Shown: positions 13,249 through 25,206, counted from the first letter of the stretch. The stretch: DNA of 59,611 nucleotides from Selaginella moellendorffii (GCF_000143415.4 NW_003314270.1:408080-467690); one strand, 5' to 3'. Program-made: numbers and translations. The notes: generated by a model from the sequence alone, not told the origin.

Positions 13249-13445
13249 TATTCGCTAGGAACTTAGTCCCTTGGGCCTTATTTAATGCCCTCATAATACT
13301 AAACACCACTTCCTGGTGTTTTAGAGTGTTTGGGTGTTCTAATGATGGCTTTTTTTAAGAATGAGCATTCCTTTCATGACATGGACTTACTATATCGCAA
13401 TATAAGTAATTTATCCCCTATAAGGGTATTTCTAACTTCCTTATC
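13249..13445 (-). repeat. A internal fragment (minus)
   Basis: Reverse complement of about 20300-20510 of the intact A interior (for example TTCGCTAGGAACTTAGTCCC). It is the far side of the older minus-strand A copy into which the plus fragment was placed. Confidence 0.7.
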
Positions 13446-13465
13446 CCAATAAGAAATCTTAAGTA

Positions 13466-13700
13466 ATTAATGATATCAACTAATGAAGTGGAGTACTTGG
13501 CAGCTATCAGTGTCATGAAGTTGGCAATAAATCTCAAGTTTATATGAGCCACTTTCATTGGAGATGCACAACTTATCATACGCCAACTTACTGGAGAATA
13601 CCAGGTTTGCAAAGAGAACCTGAAAAAGCTATAACAATGTGCAGTCAACCTAAAGGATGAGTTCTCTCATGTGACGTTTCAAAGTGTCCATCATAAAGAA
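13466..13700 (+). pseudogene. RNase H-like fragment (Ty3/gypsy type)
   Basis: Reading across one stop gives STNEVEYLAAISVMKLAINL, then FIGDAQLIIRQLTGEYQV and a VTFQSVHHKENFWAYKLS tail. This matches the TNNEAEY..L / GDSQLV..Q..GE / HV.RE.N..AD pattern of retroelement RNase H. No neighbouring RT or integrase remains. Confidence 0.65.
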
Positions 13701-14972
13701 AACTTTTGGGCATACAAATTATCACATCAAGTAATCACCACAATGCAAGAAGCAAAGGATGCTCCTAGCTCTTTAATTTCCAATATTGTCTCACTCCATC
13801 TTTTGTTTTCCACCCTCAGGCAATGCATCCCCTCTTTTATCTTTCTTTCTTTCTTGATTTTGGCCAATCCTTAGAGCATATTTGAAGTCATCACAAAGCT
13901 ACATTTGCATATTACACATTTATGAGCCGGAATTTAGATAATGGTTAAGCTATTTAGTATTCATTCTTTTTCTTCTATTTTTTATTCACTTTCCACACAC
14001 TTTTTCTTTTACATTAGGGTCCAATTTGACTACAGGGTTTCTCATTGGGTTTCTCCTTATCTTCAAACTCTCATTGGTTTCTCATTGGTTCCTCCTTATC
14101 TTCAAACTCCACACCTACCTCTTTTCTTTCTTTTTCCACTTTGTTTTCTAGAGTGTCTATTAGGTCACATAGTTACCAGCATTTGGCATCAGCATCAGAG
14201 GTATACTTTACACTCTTCGGAGGTGTCTCGCACGTTGGAGCCAATGCAATCCACCATGGTTGTATATTAGGGCATGGGAGAGAGTGAGAGAGAATATTCC
14301 AATTCCTAGAATATTCCTCATCCTCCTTGTATAAAACCTTTGCCCCACAAAGGCAAAAGAGGGGCATTTATGGAGAAGATTGGAGGATTTTTTCATGTTT
14401 GAGCAAGCGTTGGGAGAGTGCTCTTCATTTCCTCAACAGGATTTAAGTACTATAAGAAAGAATTGCATTGGATTTGCATAGGAGAAGCTTTGATGCTAGA
14501 AAAATCCATACTTTAAACAAAATAAAAACTCCATTGAATTACTAGTGGAGTTTTATGCAGTATTTAGAATAGAGTTATAAAAGAGATTTAGCTATCTTTC
14601 AAGTATTTGTGAGAAAAATTGACAGCTTGTAGCTTTAGGCTGTAGCTATATGCCATAATTGTGATTATCATTTAAATTTTATAATTAAATCCAATCACTA
14701 ATATTATAATGCATTTAGAAGATTTTTTCTCATGCTGTTACAAGTTACAAGCCACTCCAATCTAAGATTTCTAGAATCACAATGCTATCTATGGTATACA
14801 ACCTACAAGTGGGAAACCATGATTCTATATTGTGCAGAACATTTATCAATTACACAAAGAACACGTGGAAATTGAAAATATATACTATGTTCTCTTTCAG
14901 GTGTTTAGACCAATGCAGAGTCAGGCCCCACATAAATGATATTTCTTAACAATAGTTTTCCATAGTTCTAAG
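13701..14972. other. Unassigned intergenic region
   Basis: No gene is supported. There is a short direct repeat of TCTCCTTATCTTCAAACTC-type sequence near 14050-14110 and a purine-rich GAGAGAGTGAGAGAG run near 14277. The remainder is AT-rich single-copy-looking DNA. Confidence 0.5.
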
Positions 14973-14980
14973 TATAAAAG
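14973..14980 (+). promoter_or_regulatory. TATA-box candidate for the lectin-like gene
   Basis: TATAAAAG lies 108 bp upstream of the ATG at 15088, a normal distance for a plant promoter with a short leader. This is position and sequence only. Confidence 0.45.
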
Positions 14981-15087
14981 TGGGTTAATTATCTTAAAAT
15001 ATTTATATCAAAGAATTAGAACTATAATTTAAATAGATTTTTTTAAAGTTTTAAAAATAAATAATAATATTAGTCTAAAAGATTAAT

Positions 15088-16089
15088 ATGTTCTATAAAG
15101 GTTCAAAACAATTTTATATTTTTATCTTTCTATATTCATTAAATATATTTTTAATATTTGCAACACCTCCAATCACTATTCCTGTTCCAGCTAATGAGCC
15201 TACTATAATATATGCTAAAAATCCCTCTATCAATGTTAATCCCTTTACCCGCCTTATGAGACATGCTTTAACATATGTTTCTTCAAATTTTCTTAATAAT
15301 CAAACATATCCATCTGGAATACGAAGTCTTGTTATCAGGTTCTACCAATCAGGATTCAATGTTACTGTAAATCTATATATCTTAGATCCTGGAGTAATTG
15401 GTCAAGAGAGTCTTATACAATATGATTGCACTACTGATCCAATAAATCAATTAGGCTTTCAAGGTAGTGAGGTGAGAACCATTTTTGAAAGGATCCTAAC
15501 ATTCATTCGAACAAGAGCTGCAGCAGATATATATGGAATAACTTTTTATGGAGAAGTTCGTGTTGTTTTCCTCAATCTCATGATTGACTATGAGATCACT
15601 ATCCCACTTCCTAAGCTTCCCCAAGCTATATTAATACACATAAATATTACTGAAGACCATAAATCTAATATAATTCCACAGGTACAAATAACAGATCCAC
15701 ATAAAAATTGTTGGGCATTTTCAACCATACTAATTGGTCAGAAGGCTGATATTCTAGGCTCAACTATTGAAATTGAAAACAGTTTAACTTCACCAAATCG
15801 AAAATTCAGACTAACTTTGAAGAGTGATTGCAAGCTAAAATTGTATAGAATGGGGTATAGCATCCCACTTTGGATCAGTGAACATAATTATAAGCCACAT
15901 CAAGGTTGTTATGCACATTTACAGCAAGATGGAAATTTTGTTACTATGGCAGATAACAAAATTTATTGGGCTAGTAATAGGTATTGTATTCCACAACCTT
16001 CATGTAAAATCACAACAAAATTAGTTGTTAGTAATCATGGAAATATTATTATTTATTGGAAGGGCCAAGTTTTATGGAAAGCCTTGTGA
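15088..16089 (+). CDS. Secreted protein with C-terminal bulb-type lectin domain
   Basis: An intact 333-residue ORF with an ATG start and TGA stop, no introns, and a hydrophobic N-terminus (about residues 10-27) that looks like a signal peptide. Residues about 230-333 resemble a bulb-type (GNA-like, mannose-binding) lectin: HLQQDGNFVTM then NKIYWAS, and NHGNIIIYWKGQVLWKA. These recall the QxDxNxVxY repeats, but each is imperfect (QQDGNFVTM), so sugar binding is uncertain. Residues about 28-225 form a domain I do not recognise, with several N-glycosylation motifs. It lies in AT-rich DNA with a TATA candidate upstream and no transposon around it, so it is the best candidate for an ordinary host gene here. 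A recent pseudogene or an unexpressed copy cannot be excluded. Confidence 0.75.
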   Translation: MFYKGSKQFYIFIFLYSLNIFLIFATPPITIPVPANEPTIIYAKNPSINVNPFTRLMRHALTYVSSNFLNNQTYPSGIRSLVIRFYQSGFNVTVNLYILDPGVIGQESLIQYDCTTDPINQLGFQGSEVRTIFERILTFIRTRAAADIYGITFYGEVRVVFLNLMIDYEITIPLPKLPQAILIHINITEDHKSNIIPQVQITDPHKNCWAFSTILIGQKADILGSTIEIENSLTSPNRKFRLTLKSDCKLKLYRMGYSIPLWISEHNYKPHQGCYAHLQQDGNFVTMADNKIYWASNRYCIPQPSCKITTKLVVSNHGNIIIYWKGQVLWKAL

Positions 16090-16860
16090 ACTATAAATTT
16101 AATTGATTTACCTCATTATGTTTGGCAGCAGCCTTTAAGCACTGTTAAAGCACCAAAAAGCATGACAAAGAGCATTTTTTATTTAAACAGACTAATTTAC
16201 TTTGTAATTGTATATGATACAAAATTGAGCTTCAAAGAAATGTATAGTATACTACTATAATGTTATGGCCAAAATGATATTGTTAAATTAGTATTTTAAA
16301 AAACTAGAGTTCTTGTGAATCTAGAGAGCAATAGAAAACACAAAAAGATGGGAAGTGGAAGGAGAAAGGAAGGGAATGTTCTTTTCTAAGAGTGTATTTA
16401 AATGTGTAAACTTAATAAAACAAGATATCATATTTAAGCAGATAGTACAACGAATAACATATATCTATATTTAATTCTGGATTTACATAAGCTGTATAAA
16501 ATATAGAACCCACTTGTGTATTCCTACCAGAAGGCAATGAGTGTTATAAAAATCTGATAAAAATTGAAGGTAAAATATCCATATTTATTTGCATTAGAAG
16601 TGCTCCATTATCTCCATAATCCTCATAATGAAATATTTTTTGAGATAGAAAAATATGAAAAAGTAATTAATATGAAAAATGTATATTTCATTTATGAGAA
16701 TGATTAGTATTTGTGATGCAATATTAATTGGATGGATTATTCAATCAAATCAAACAATCCATTTTGTATATATGATACTATTTAGTATTGACATATTAAT
16801 TTATAAATAAATCATCCAGTATTATAAAAGAAAAAATATAACATAAGTGGAGATGTTAAT
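16090..16860. other. AT-rich intergenic DNA
   Basis: The 3' flank of the lectin-like gene. AATAAAAC near 16416 could serve in polyadenylation, but this is weak. Nothing else is recognised. Confidence 0.45.
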
Positions 16861-17239
16861 CACTCAGGATGCCTGGCGTGATTTCCTACACTAGTACACC
16901 GACTTATACCTAAAGTGCACTACGGATCACATCTTAAGAATCTAGTTTCTTTGAACTGCCAAGTCTTTTTATTTGACAAGTTTGTAATCATGTATAAACT
17001 CTTCAATGCTTGGCCTCATAAACCACCCCTTTTGAAGTTAATATTTTCAATTAGGATCTTTGTTCCCCCCGACTTGCAAATCTTACTTAGCAAGTCACTT
17101 GATTAGCATAACATAGTTTTATACAAAAGTGTGAAAGTCTTTAACTATCAACTTTCATTTAAAGCCATTTTTTCGAACACTCAGGAACTAGTTTCTTAAC
17201 TTTAATAGTTTCACCTTATAGCAAACTTCAAGACCATTC
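16861..17239 (-). repeat. Old A internal fragment (minus), left of the intact A
   Basis: Reverse complement of the A interior near 21170-21530, strongly diverged toward AT. It continues at 24803-25206 on the other side of the intact A. The young element therefore inserted into an older inverted relative. Confidence 0.75.
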
Positions 17240-18990
17240 TGTGAGACACAAAATCCCTAGGCCCCAAAGTGGAGCCGGAAGGGCGCCACATGGTAGTGGC
17301 CGAAGCGAGAGCCAAACGAGCGTAACACGTTTGGACCAAAAGCTCCGACTTGAAAAGTCAAGAGCGGGAGTGGAACTCCCAATGAAGTGCTCGAGGAACG
17401 AGCACGAAGCGAGCAAAAGGCGAGGCTCCAAAAAGGGACCCAAAAGGACCAACACATGACACGTGGGAGTGTCCGAGATGGACTCGAGTTGGAGTCCGAA
17501 GTGGAGTCCGAGGTGGACCCGAGATGGACCCGAGTTGGAGTCCGAAGTGGAGTCCGAGGTGGACCCGAGATGGAGTCCGAGATGGAGTCTGAGATGGAGT
17601 CCGAGGTGGACCCGAGATGGACCCGAGTTGGAGTCCGAAGTGGAGTCCGAGATGGACCCGAGATGGAGTCCGAGATGGAGTCCGAGATGGAGTCCAAGGT
17701 GGACCCGAGATGGACCCGAAATGGAGTCCGAGATGGAGTCCGAGATGGAGTCCGAGATGGAGTCCGAGATGGACCCGAGATGGACCCGAGATGGAGTCCG
17801 AGATGGAGTCTGAGATGGAGTCCGAGATGGAGTCCGAAGTCGAGACCGAGACCGGGACCGAGACCGAGACCGAGACCGAGATCGGGACTGAGACCGAGAC
17901 CGAGGCCAAGGCCGAGACCGAGCCCGAGCCTGAGTCCGAGTCCGAATCCGAATCCGAGTTCGAGTCCGAGTCCGAGTCCGAGTCTGGAGCCTGAGAGGGT
18001 GAAAGCCCAAAGCGTTCGTCTCCCAGACCCTGGGGGGTTTGGTGAGCTCCAAAAGTATAGTAGGGGGAGGACTGCAGTGGAGCCAGTTTGGCCAGGAAAG
18101 GCCAGTTTGGCCCAGGAAGGCCGGACCCAGTGTTGGGTGATGAGCTGCCCACTGGGAAGTCCAAGACTAGAGTGAACACGGACCGACAAGCGGGGTAGCT
18201 TGGTGAAGTGTTCAAGAGCCGGCTCTAGTTCCCCCGGGAGATCGTCTGGCCGATGCTCCCAGTCCAAGTGTGGGTGGCACTACCTACTTGGATACCAGGC
18301 GTGGCTCAACAGAACCTCGCTCTAAGCCCATGGCTAGAGCACCTAAAGGCGATAGGTGGGGAGAGTACCCAGGTGGCTCGCGTAAGGCCACGGTGTTCCG
18401 AAATGTTGTCCCAAAGGCCCAGACTGTGGAAAGGAAGAGGAGCAGTCCTCTGGGGTAGTGACCAAGGACACAGTCATGTGGTGAGGAAGTCCCAGGGGAC
18501 CGTGGGACTTAGTGGTCGGGCCTGTGGGCCTCGATCCAGTGGCAGTGTTGGCAAACACAGCCAGGGGCAGAAAGGGACCTGGTAGGAACTGAGAAAGGGA
18601 CTTTGGGGAAGGCAATTCCCCAGGTCTGTGGGCATCCTAAGGATGCTAAGGAGTGGATCTAGGATGACCACTCGTGGACAGATGGCCCAGTCTTGGAGAG
18701 ACGGGATTGTGATGCAAGTGGTATTGGACCACTAGTGCAGCAAAGGTGAATGGGCATGGCCTTAGCGTAACGGGCCGAGATGTCAGTGGTACCTTTGGGT
18801 GTCGGTCTTGGGACTGGACACGTGGAGCACTTGGACCAGGTGCAAGTGTTGAATGGCATGGATGCCATTCTTGGGGCTAGCAAGTCCCAAGTCCTGAATT
18901 GGACTTATAGAGGTTGTGAATGAGACTCCTCCAAATGGTCGGAGGCATGGTTAAGTGATTAAAGTAGAATGGAAAAATTAGTCGCTTACA
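17240..18990 (+). repeat. 5' LTR of intact A
   Basis: 1751 bp, TG...CA ended. It holds a 12-bp and 6-bp unit minisatellite (about 17472-17990) and the module GGTGAAAGCCCAAAGC...CCAAAAGTATAGTAGGG that recurs in LTR families B and C. Confidence 0.95.
17472..17990 (+). repeat. LTR minisatellite (12-bp then 6-bp units)
   Basis: Arrays of GAGATGGAGTCC / GAGATGGACCCG units grade into GAGACC and GAGTCC hexamers. The array is open in several frames on both strands, giving peptides such as ESEMESEM, RDGVRDGV and SPRWSPRW. Its length differs in every LTR copy here. Confidence 0.95.
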
Positions 18991-21900
18991 ATTTGGTATC
19001 GGAGCAGTTCCTTAGTCCGACTTTTATTGGTGCTCAAGTATATCACCACTAGTGTTGGCATCGGAAGGTCCGAGGAGTGGGCCTATCCTTGAGGAGTAGC
19101 AAGTCTGGAAGACATGGCTCTCCATTACAGTTCATGTGTGAACTTGTAGACGAGGTGGTGGATAGAAAAGGGCCAATAATGGAACGACTTTGGGATCTTG
19201 GGAACAGTGCAAGGTTTTCCTCATTGAGTTGAGGATGTGATCCGGATGAGCATTTGTCTCAGCAAATTGGCTTAGGTTGTTGTGGTAAACAACTAAAGTT
19301 GGGATCACGGGAAAGATAGAGACTCCAAAACAATAAAGGAGTCACAAGATTATCCTCATATAGTTAAGGTTGGTGCTCATGAATGTGAGACCAAAGGTAA
19401 TGACCGTGGAAGGTCAAATACGGAAGAGGACTCAAGTCCTTGAAATGGTAGCCGGGGCTACCTCTAATAAATGCTGGAACAACCCAAGGAGTTGGGGGTG
19501 TATTAAGTGGATGAGTTGGTATTCTCATCACATGGACAAGTAGTCCTAAGGGGCAAAGGTTGCCCCCAGAGAACAAAATCAAGTGTCGGAGTAACACTTG
19601 TGAAAATAGTCCTTTTGAGTAGGACCGGAATGCAAGATGTGTATTCCAGTGAGCTAGTGCCTCACAAGTAGGACCTTACGGGTCGGTGGATTAACCAAGT
19701 CCAAAACTGCTAGACGACTCAAGTAGAGTCAAGGGATGGTCCTAAAAAGGACTGAATGAAGCATTTGGACTGAGGTGCGTTGTACCCCACAAAGGATGGG
19801 GGGGGATCATAGGATCCAAGGATGAGAATAGAGAGTATCTCATCGATGGCAAAATGTGCCATGCTAAAGTTATAGGAAAGGTGTTCCCAGAAGAAAACAA
19901 CTTTGACATAAAGTTGTGTGTGACCTCTATGGGGCAGTGCTAACAGATGGTTGGCATGAGAAAGAGCGGTGTTGGTCTTGGCAAAGACTTAGACACGAAT
20001 GAAAATGTCATAGAGGTAGGCTCGTGGAGCCGATGGTGTGGAGACACCAAATGTGCCAAGGTGTGATACCTTGAGGCTATGTTGGTGGGTTCATGAGAAC
20101 CCCTTGCCAAAGGAATCCCAATGGAAATGGGAATGGCATAGCCTAAGCTGCAGAGCATGCAATTGGAGTGTGGTGACCCAGATAGTGATGGAGGTGTGAA
20201 AGCACCAAGCAATGAGTTGTAGGACTTGACAACTATGAGGCAACTAAGCAAGAGGTGCAAAATAACTGGTTAAATGGGTAGAAGGTAGCTACCCAAGACT
20301 TCTAGTATAGGGAAGTCGGATATACCCTTACGGGGGATAAGTTGCTTATGTTGCGATATAGTAAGTCAATGTCATAAAAGGAAATACTCATTGTCAAGAA
20401 AGCCATCATTGGGACACCCGAACACTCTAGAACACCAGAAGGTGGTGTTTGATGTCGCAAGGGCAATGGATAAAGCCCAAGGGACTAAGTCCCTAGCGAA
20501 TGATGGATAGAAGGTGCTATCCAAATGTCCAAGGTTGCGGAGACAGGAGAGGACTGTCTACCCAAGTTGGACAAAGCCAAAAATGGAATTTTGGCAAGGC
20601 TAGTGATGGGCATGTAAAGGCCCATAAGCAACAATGTAACCCCAGTGTGTGGGATTATAAGCTGAGCATACCCGGATTGAGGAACCACTCCCTGGGCTAT
20701 TGGGTAGGTTCATCCCTAAGAATACTTGCTAAGGCATGATAGAAAGTGCAAAGCTATCCTCCTGGTCTGGAGGAGAATGACCGAAGGAAAGGTGTGAAGC
20801 CAAAGGCAAGTAGTGTTGGGATGGAACTGAACCATAGAAATCAAAGGGCATATCCAACAGTGGTTATGAAAGTTGGGAGTGGAGAATCAAGAGGGTGCTC
20901 GAGGATGTTGTTGCTAGCAACCGTGATGCCATGGAGAGTCTAAAATATGGAATTGTCCATGTTAGACTATATGGCAACTATAAAGCTTGCGAAAGGGGAG
21001 GCCTTAGCAAGCTGAGGGACAGAGTTCCTTCAAAGTTCCCAAAGACGATTCTAGGTAGCGTAGTACCTAGAAAGGCCAAGTGTAAATGGTTCATGGAACG
21101 CGCGAAATCAGAGTGGCGCAGCAGAAGCGTGGTCTTGAAGCTTGCCATGAGGCAAGGTTATCAAGGTTAGGGAAGTAGTTCCCGAGTGTTCAAAGAGAGG
21201 GCTTTGAACGAAAGTCGATGGTCAAGGACTTTCACGCTTATGCAGGAACCATGTTACAATGGTCGGAGGACTTGCCAAGTGAGATTGGCACGTCGGGGGA
21301 ACAAAGACCCTAGTTGAAGGTGATATCTTCAAAAAGGGTGGGCCAGGGGGCCGAGCATGGAGGAGTCCATGCATGATCATAGACATGTCAAGTGAGAGGA
21401 CTTGGCAGTGTTGAGGAACTAGGTTCCTAAGCTGTGATCTGTAGCGCGCTTTAAAAATAAGTTGGTGCACCGGCGTGGGGAGTCACGCCAGGCATCTAGT
21501 GTGATGCCGTCCATAGATGCATATACGGAGGTTGGGTTCGAGTCCCGACCCTCTAGTGCTTGGGTTCGAGTCCCAAATCACTAGGGCGTGGTGATGGTTT
21601 GGAATATGAGGACACTCATATTTCGGTGGTCATGGACTCTCAGTGGGGAGACTGGTTTGGGCACACCGCCAAGCGAGGGATGCCTCGGAGTCGTGATGCA
21701 CGGTTAGATTGCTTAGTGTGAAAGCTCGGCATATCTAACTTGAACGCTTTGGTGCAAGTGGCACCAAGGTCGTGGTGAGTGAGATGGGGACACCTAATCT
21801 CAGTTGCTATGAACCCTTGGCCGTAAGGGCTAGCTTGGGTGCACCGCCAAGTGTGGGGGATGCCCCCGGGGTTATAGTCAACAACTTGGAGGTCTAGAAG

Positions 21901-23051
21901 ACCAAGTACCTCTTGGCAACTCTGTTAAGGTGCCAAGGTGAGATCACTAGGTGATCTTATGGCTAGATAAGGACAAGGTCCTTGGTTGGCTAAGGAATGA
22001 AGTTCCTGGTTCAAAATGTTGAAATTGAACTGTTTAAGATGGTGTGGCTTGGTCGCGATGACCAAGTGGGAAGAGCACCTAAGGGAAATAAACTATGTCC
22101 GTCCGATGGCATAGTGAGTCCGAGGAAAGTAGTCTCTATAAAAGACCCATGGGAGGGTCACGAAGTTGGGCCATGATAGAGCCCATAGCAGAATATGCTA
22201 AAGAGACATACTAGGGGTGAACATCCTCCGGACTTGGCAAAGAAGAGTCTTTGCTATGGAACCGAAAGGATACCTCAAAAATGGAGGTAGCGATCCGATG
22301 TTGCTGGGTGCAACAATCAAGGATAGGAGCAAAGGACTAGTGGCCAAAGTTTGGGCCATGGAATTTAATGGAAGGGATCCAAATGGCAAAGTTAGCCAAG
22401 GAACACTAATGTGTTCGATGCTAACAGCTTGTGGGAAAGGAAGCGGACTTTCAAGGACGGATTCCTAAGTGCTCCAATTTGGCGAAGTAAAGGCTCCAAG
22501 TGAGGGAGCGGTAAGGTAGCCAAATGATAGGGCCATAGACAGCCCTAGCACAAGGTATGATAAATGGAACTTAGTGCCCAAGGTGACACGAAATAGAAGA
22601 GAGGATGATGGTGCCCTCAAGTAATGAACTTCCTAGGATAGGGAAGTGGAGTTGCACAATCTGTGCAATGCAAGGTGTTGGAGACACCTAGGAAATTGAC
22701 TCCCAAAAAGTCAAAAGAGTAAAAGTTCCAAGGTGCAAACATTCAATAGATGGAAATTGAGACTACTCGAGGAGGAGTAGTGGGATTGACTTAGAGAAGG
22801 GTCTCTAAGAGGTTTAGCAAGAACTAAACCAATAAAATTGGAGAACCATTACATGTGGTCCAATCAATCTCTAAGTTGGAGAGACTACGCTCCTTAAAGG
22901 ATGGACAAGGCATGGTGAGCCTTTGATGTCAAACCATAGACAAAGATTGGCTAGGTGCCAAGGATGGAAATGGTAACACGTGTGGGTGTTACTTTATGAA
23001 AGGGTTTACCGTTCGATGAGGACATCGAACTTCGTCTATGGGTGGTGGAGT
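18991..23051 (+). other. Non-coding interior of element A
   Basis: About 4.06 kb with no recognisable protein. The sequence is nevertheless colinear and conserved with the interiors at 7833-9250, 9251-11742, 28524-29772 and 53038-55864, so it may carry packaging or dimerisation signals. It ends in GGGTGGTGGAGT, the purine tract before the 3' LTR. Confidence 0.85.
18994..19005 (+). other. Primer-binding site of A
   Basis: TGGTATCGGAGC starts three bases after the LTR and resembles the initiator-Met PBS TGGTATCAGAGC, with one A-to-G change. Other A copies share the change (53041-53052 region), so it is a family trait. Confidence 0.8.
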
Positions 23052-24802
23052 TGTGAGACACAAAATCCCTAGGCCCCAAAGTGGAGCCGGAAGGGCGCCA
23101 CATGGTAGTGGCCGAAGCGAGAGCCAAACGAGCGTAACACGTTTGGACCAAAAGCTCCGACTTGAAAAGTCAAGAGCGGGAGTGGAACTCCCAATGAAGT
23201 GCTCGAGGAACGAGCACGAAGCGAGCAAAAGGCGAGGCTCCAAAAAGGGACCCAAAAGGACCAACACATGACACGTGGGAGTGTCCGAGATGGACTCGAG
23301 TTGGAGTCCGAAGTGGAGTCCGAGGTGGACCCGAGATGGACCCGAGTTGGAGTCCGAAGTGGAGTCCGAGATGGACCCGAGATGGAGTCCGAGATGGAGT
23401 CTGAGATGGAGTCCGAGGTGGACCCGAGATGGACCCGAGTTGGAGTCCGAAGTGGAGTCCGAGATGGACCCGAGATGGAGTCCGAGATGGAGTCCGAGAT
23501 GGAGTCCAAGGTGGACCCGAGATGGACCCGAAATGGAGTCCGAGATGGAGTCCGAGATGGAGTCCGAGATGGAGTCCGAGATGGACCCGAGATGGACCCG
23601 AGATGGAGTCCGAGATGGAGTCTGAGATGGAGTCCGAGATGGAGTCCGAAGTCGAGACCGAGACCGGGACCGAGACCGAGACCGAGACCGAGATCGGGAC
23701 TGAGACCGAGACCGAGGCCAAGGCCGAGACCGAGCCCGAGCCTGAGTCCGAGTCCGAATCCGAATCCGAGTTCGAGTCCGAGTCCGAGTCCGAGTCTGGA
23801 GCCTGAGAGGGTGAAAGCCCAAAGCGTTCGTCTCCCAGACCCTGGGGGGTTTGGTGAGCTCCAAAAGTATAGTAGGGGGAGGACTGCAGTGGAGCCAGTT
23901 TGGCCAGGAAAGGCCAGTTTGGCCCAGGAAGGCCGGACCCAGTGTTGGGTGATGAGCTGCCCACTGGGAAGTCCAAGACTAGAGTGAACACGGACCGACA
24001 AGCGGGGTAGCTTGGTGAAGTGTTCAAGAGCCGGCTCTAGTTCCCCCGGGAGATCGTCTGGCCGATGCTCCCAGTCCAAGTGTGGGTGGCACTACCTACT
24101 TGGATACCAGGCGTGGCTCAACAGAACCTCGCTCTAAGCCCATGGCTAGAGCACCTAAAGGCGATAGGTGGGGAGAGTACCCAGGTGGCTCGCGTAAGGC
24201 CACGGTGTTCCGAAATGTTGTCCCAAAGGCCCAGACTGTGGAAAGGAAGAGGAGCAGTCCTCTGGGGTAGTGACCAAGGACACAGTCATGTGGTGAGGAA
24301 GTCCCAGGGGACCGTGGGACTTAGTGGTCGGGCCTGTGGGCCTCGATCCAGTGGCAGTGTTGGCAAACACAGCCAGGGGCAGAAAGGGACCTGGTAGGAA
24401 CTGAGAAAGGGACTTTGGGGAAGGCAATTCCCCAGGTCTGTGGGCATCCTAAGGATGCTAAGGAGTGGATCTAGGATGACCACTCGTGGACAGATGGCCC
24501 AGTCTTGGAGAGACGGGATTGTGATGCAAGTGGTATTGGACCACTAGTGCAGCAAAGGTGAATGGGCATGGCCTTAGCGTAACGGGCCGAGATGTCAGTG
24601 GTACCTTTGGGTGTCGGTCTTGGGACTGGACACGTGGAGCACTTGGACCAGGTGCAAGTGTTGAATGGCATGGATGCCATTCTTGGGGCTAGCAAGTCCC
24701 AAGTCCTGAATTGGACTTATAGAGGTTGTGAATGAGACTCCTCCAAATGGTCGGAGGCATGGTTAAGTGATTAAAGTAGAATGGAAAAATTAGTCGCTTA
24801 CA
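23052..24802 (+). repeat. 3' LTR of intact A
   Basis: Same length as the 5' LTR and nearly identical, with the minisatellite at about 23284-23802. It is followed directly by the TSD CATTC. Confidence 0.95.
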
Positions 24803-25206
24803 CATTCTTTTGCTATGCCACTTTAATTTTGCATATTCTTATGAACCATTTACACTTGCCTTTCTAAATACTAATTTACCTAGAATTGTTTTTGGGAACC
24901 TTGAAGGGATTTTATTTTTAATCTTGCTAAAACCTCTTCTTTTGTAAGCTTTTTTATTGCCATATGGTTTAACATGGACAATTTTATACCTTAGACTCTT
25001 TATAGTACCATAATTGTCAGTAGCAACACCTTTAAACACCTATTTGATTCTCCATTCTCAATTTGCATAGCCATCATTAGTTATGCCCTTTAATTCCTAT
25101 AGTTTGATTTTATCCCTTTATTACTTGTTTTTGACCTTATATATTCTTTTTAGTTGTTCTCCTTCTTTTTACCATACCTTAGTAAGTATTCTTAGGGATG
25201 AACCTA
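24803..25206 (-). repeat. Old A internal fragment (minus), right of the intact A
   Basis: Reverse complement of the A interior from about 21130 down to 20705 (for example TATGAACCATTTACACTTG and GTATTCTTAGGGATGAACCTAC). It is the continuation of 16861-17239. Confidence 0.75.

Larger units (their letters stand above)
17240..24802 (+). mobile_element. Complete non-autonomous LTR retrotransposon A (LARD-like), 7563 bp
   Basis: It has two 1751-bp LTRs at 17240-18990 and 23052-24802, both TGTGAGACAC...GTCGCTTACA. The 5-bp target-site duplication CATTC is perfect (17235-17239 and 24803-24807). A primer-binding site follows the left LTR and a purine-rich tract precedes the right LTR. The 4061-bp interior encodes no gag, protease, RT, RNase H or integrase, so it must rely on proteins from another element. 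I found one difference between the LTRs (17559 G versus 23371 A), so insertion is very recent. At least four older relatives are in the window. The long open frames in its LTRs come from a repeat array open in several frames on both strands and are not genes. Confidence 0.95.

Noticed and set aside
17257-18267. Long overlapping open frames (up to 336 codons) in the A LTR, repeated at 23069-24079
   Set aside because: They come from the 12-bp/6-bp minisatellite, which lacks stops in several frames on both strands. The peptides are pure low-complexity repeats and change length with the array.
18850-18875. ATGGCATGGATGCCAT dyad in LTR A
   Set aside because: It resembles the G palindrome in its arms but lacks the GAGGCCTC centre and is part of every A LTR. 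I treat it as a coincidence, not a member of the set.
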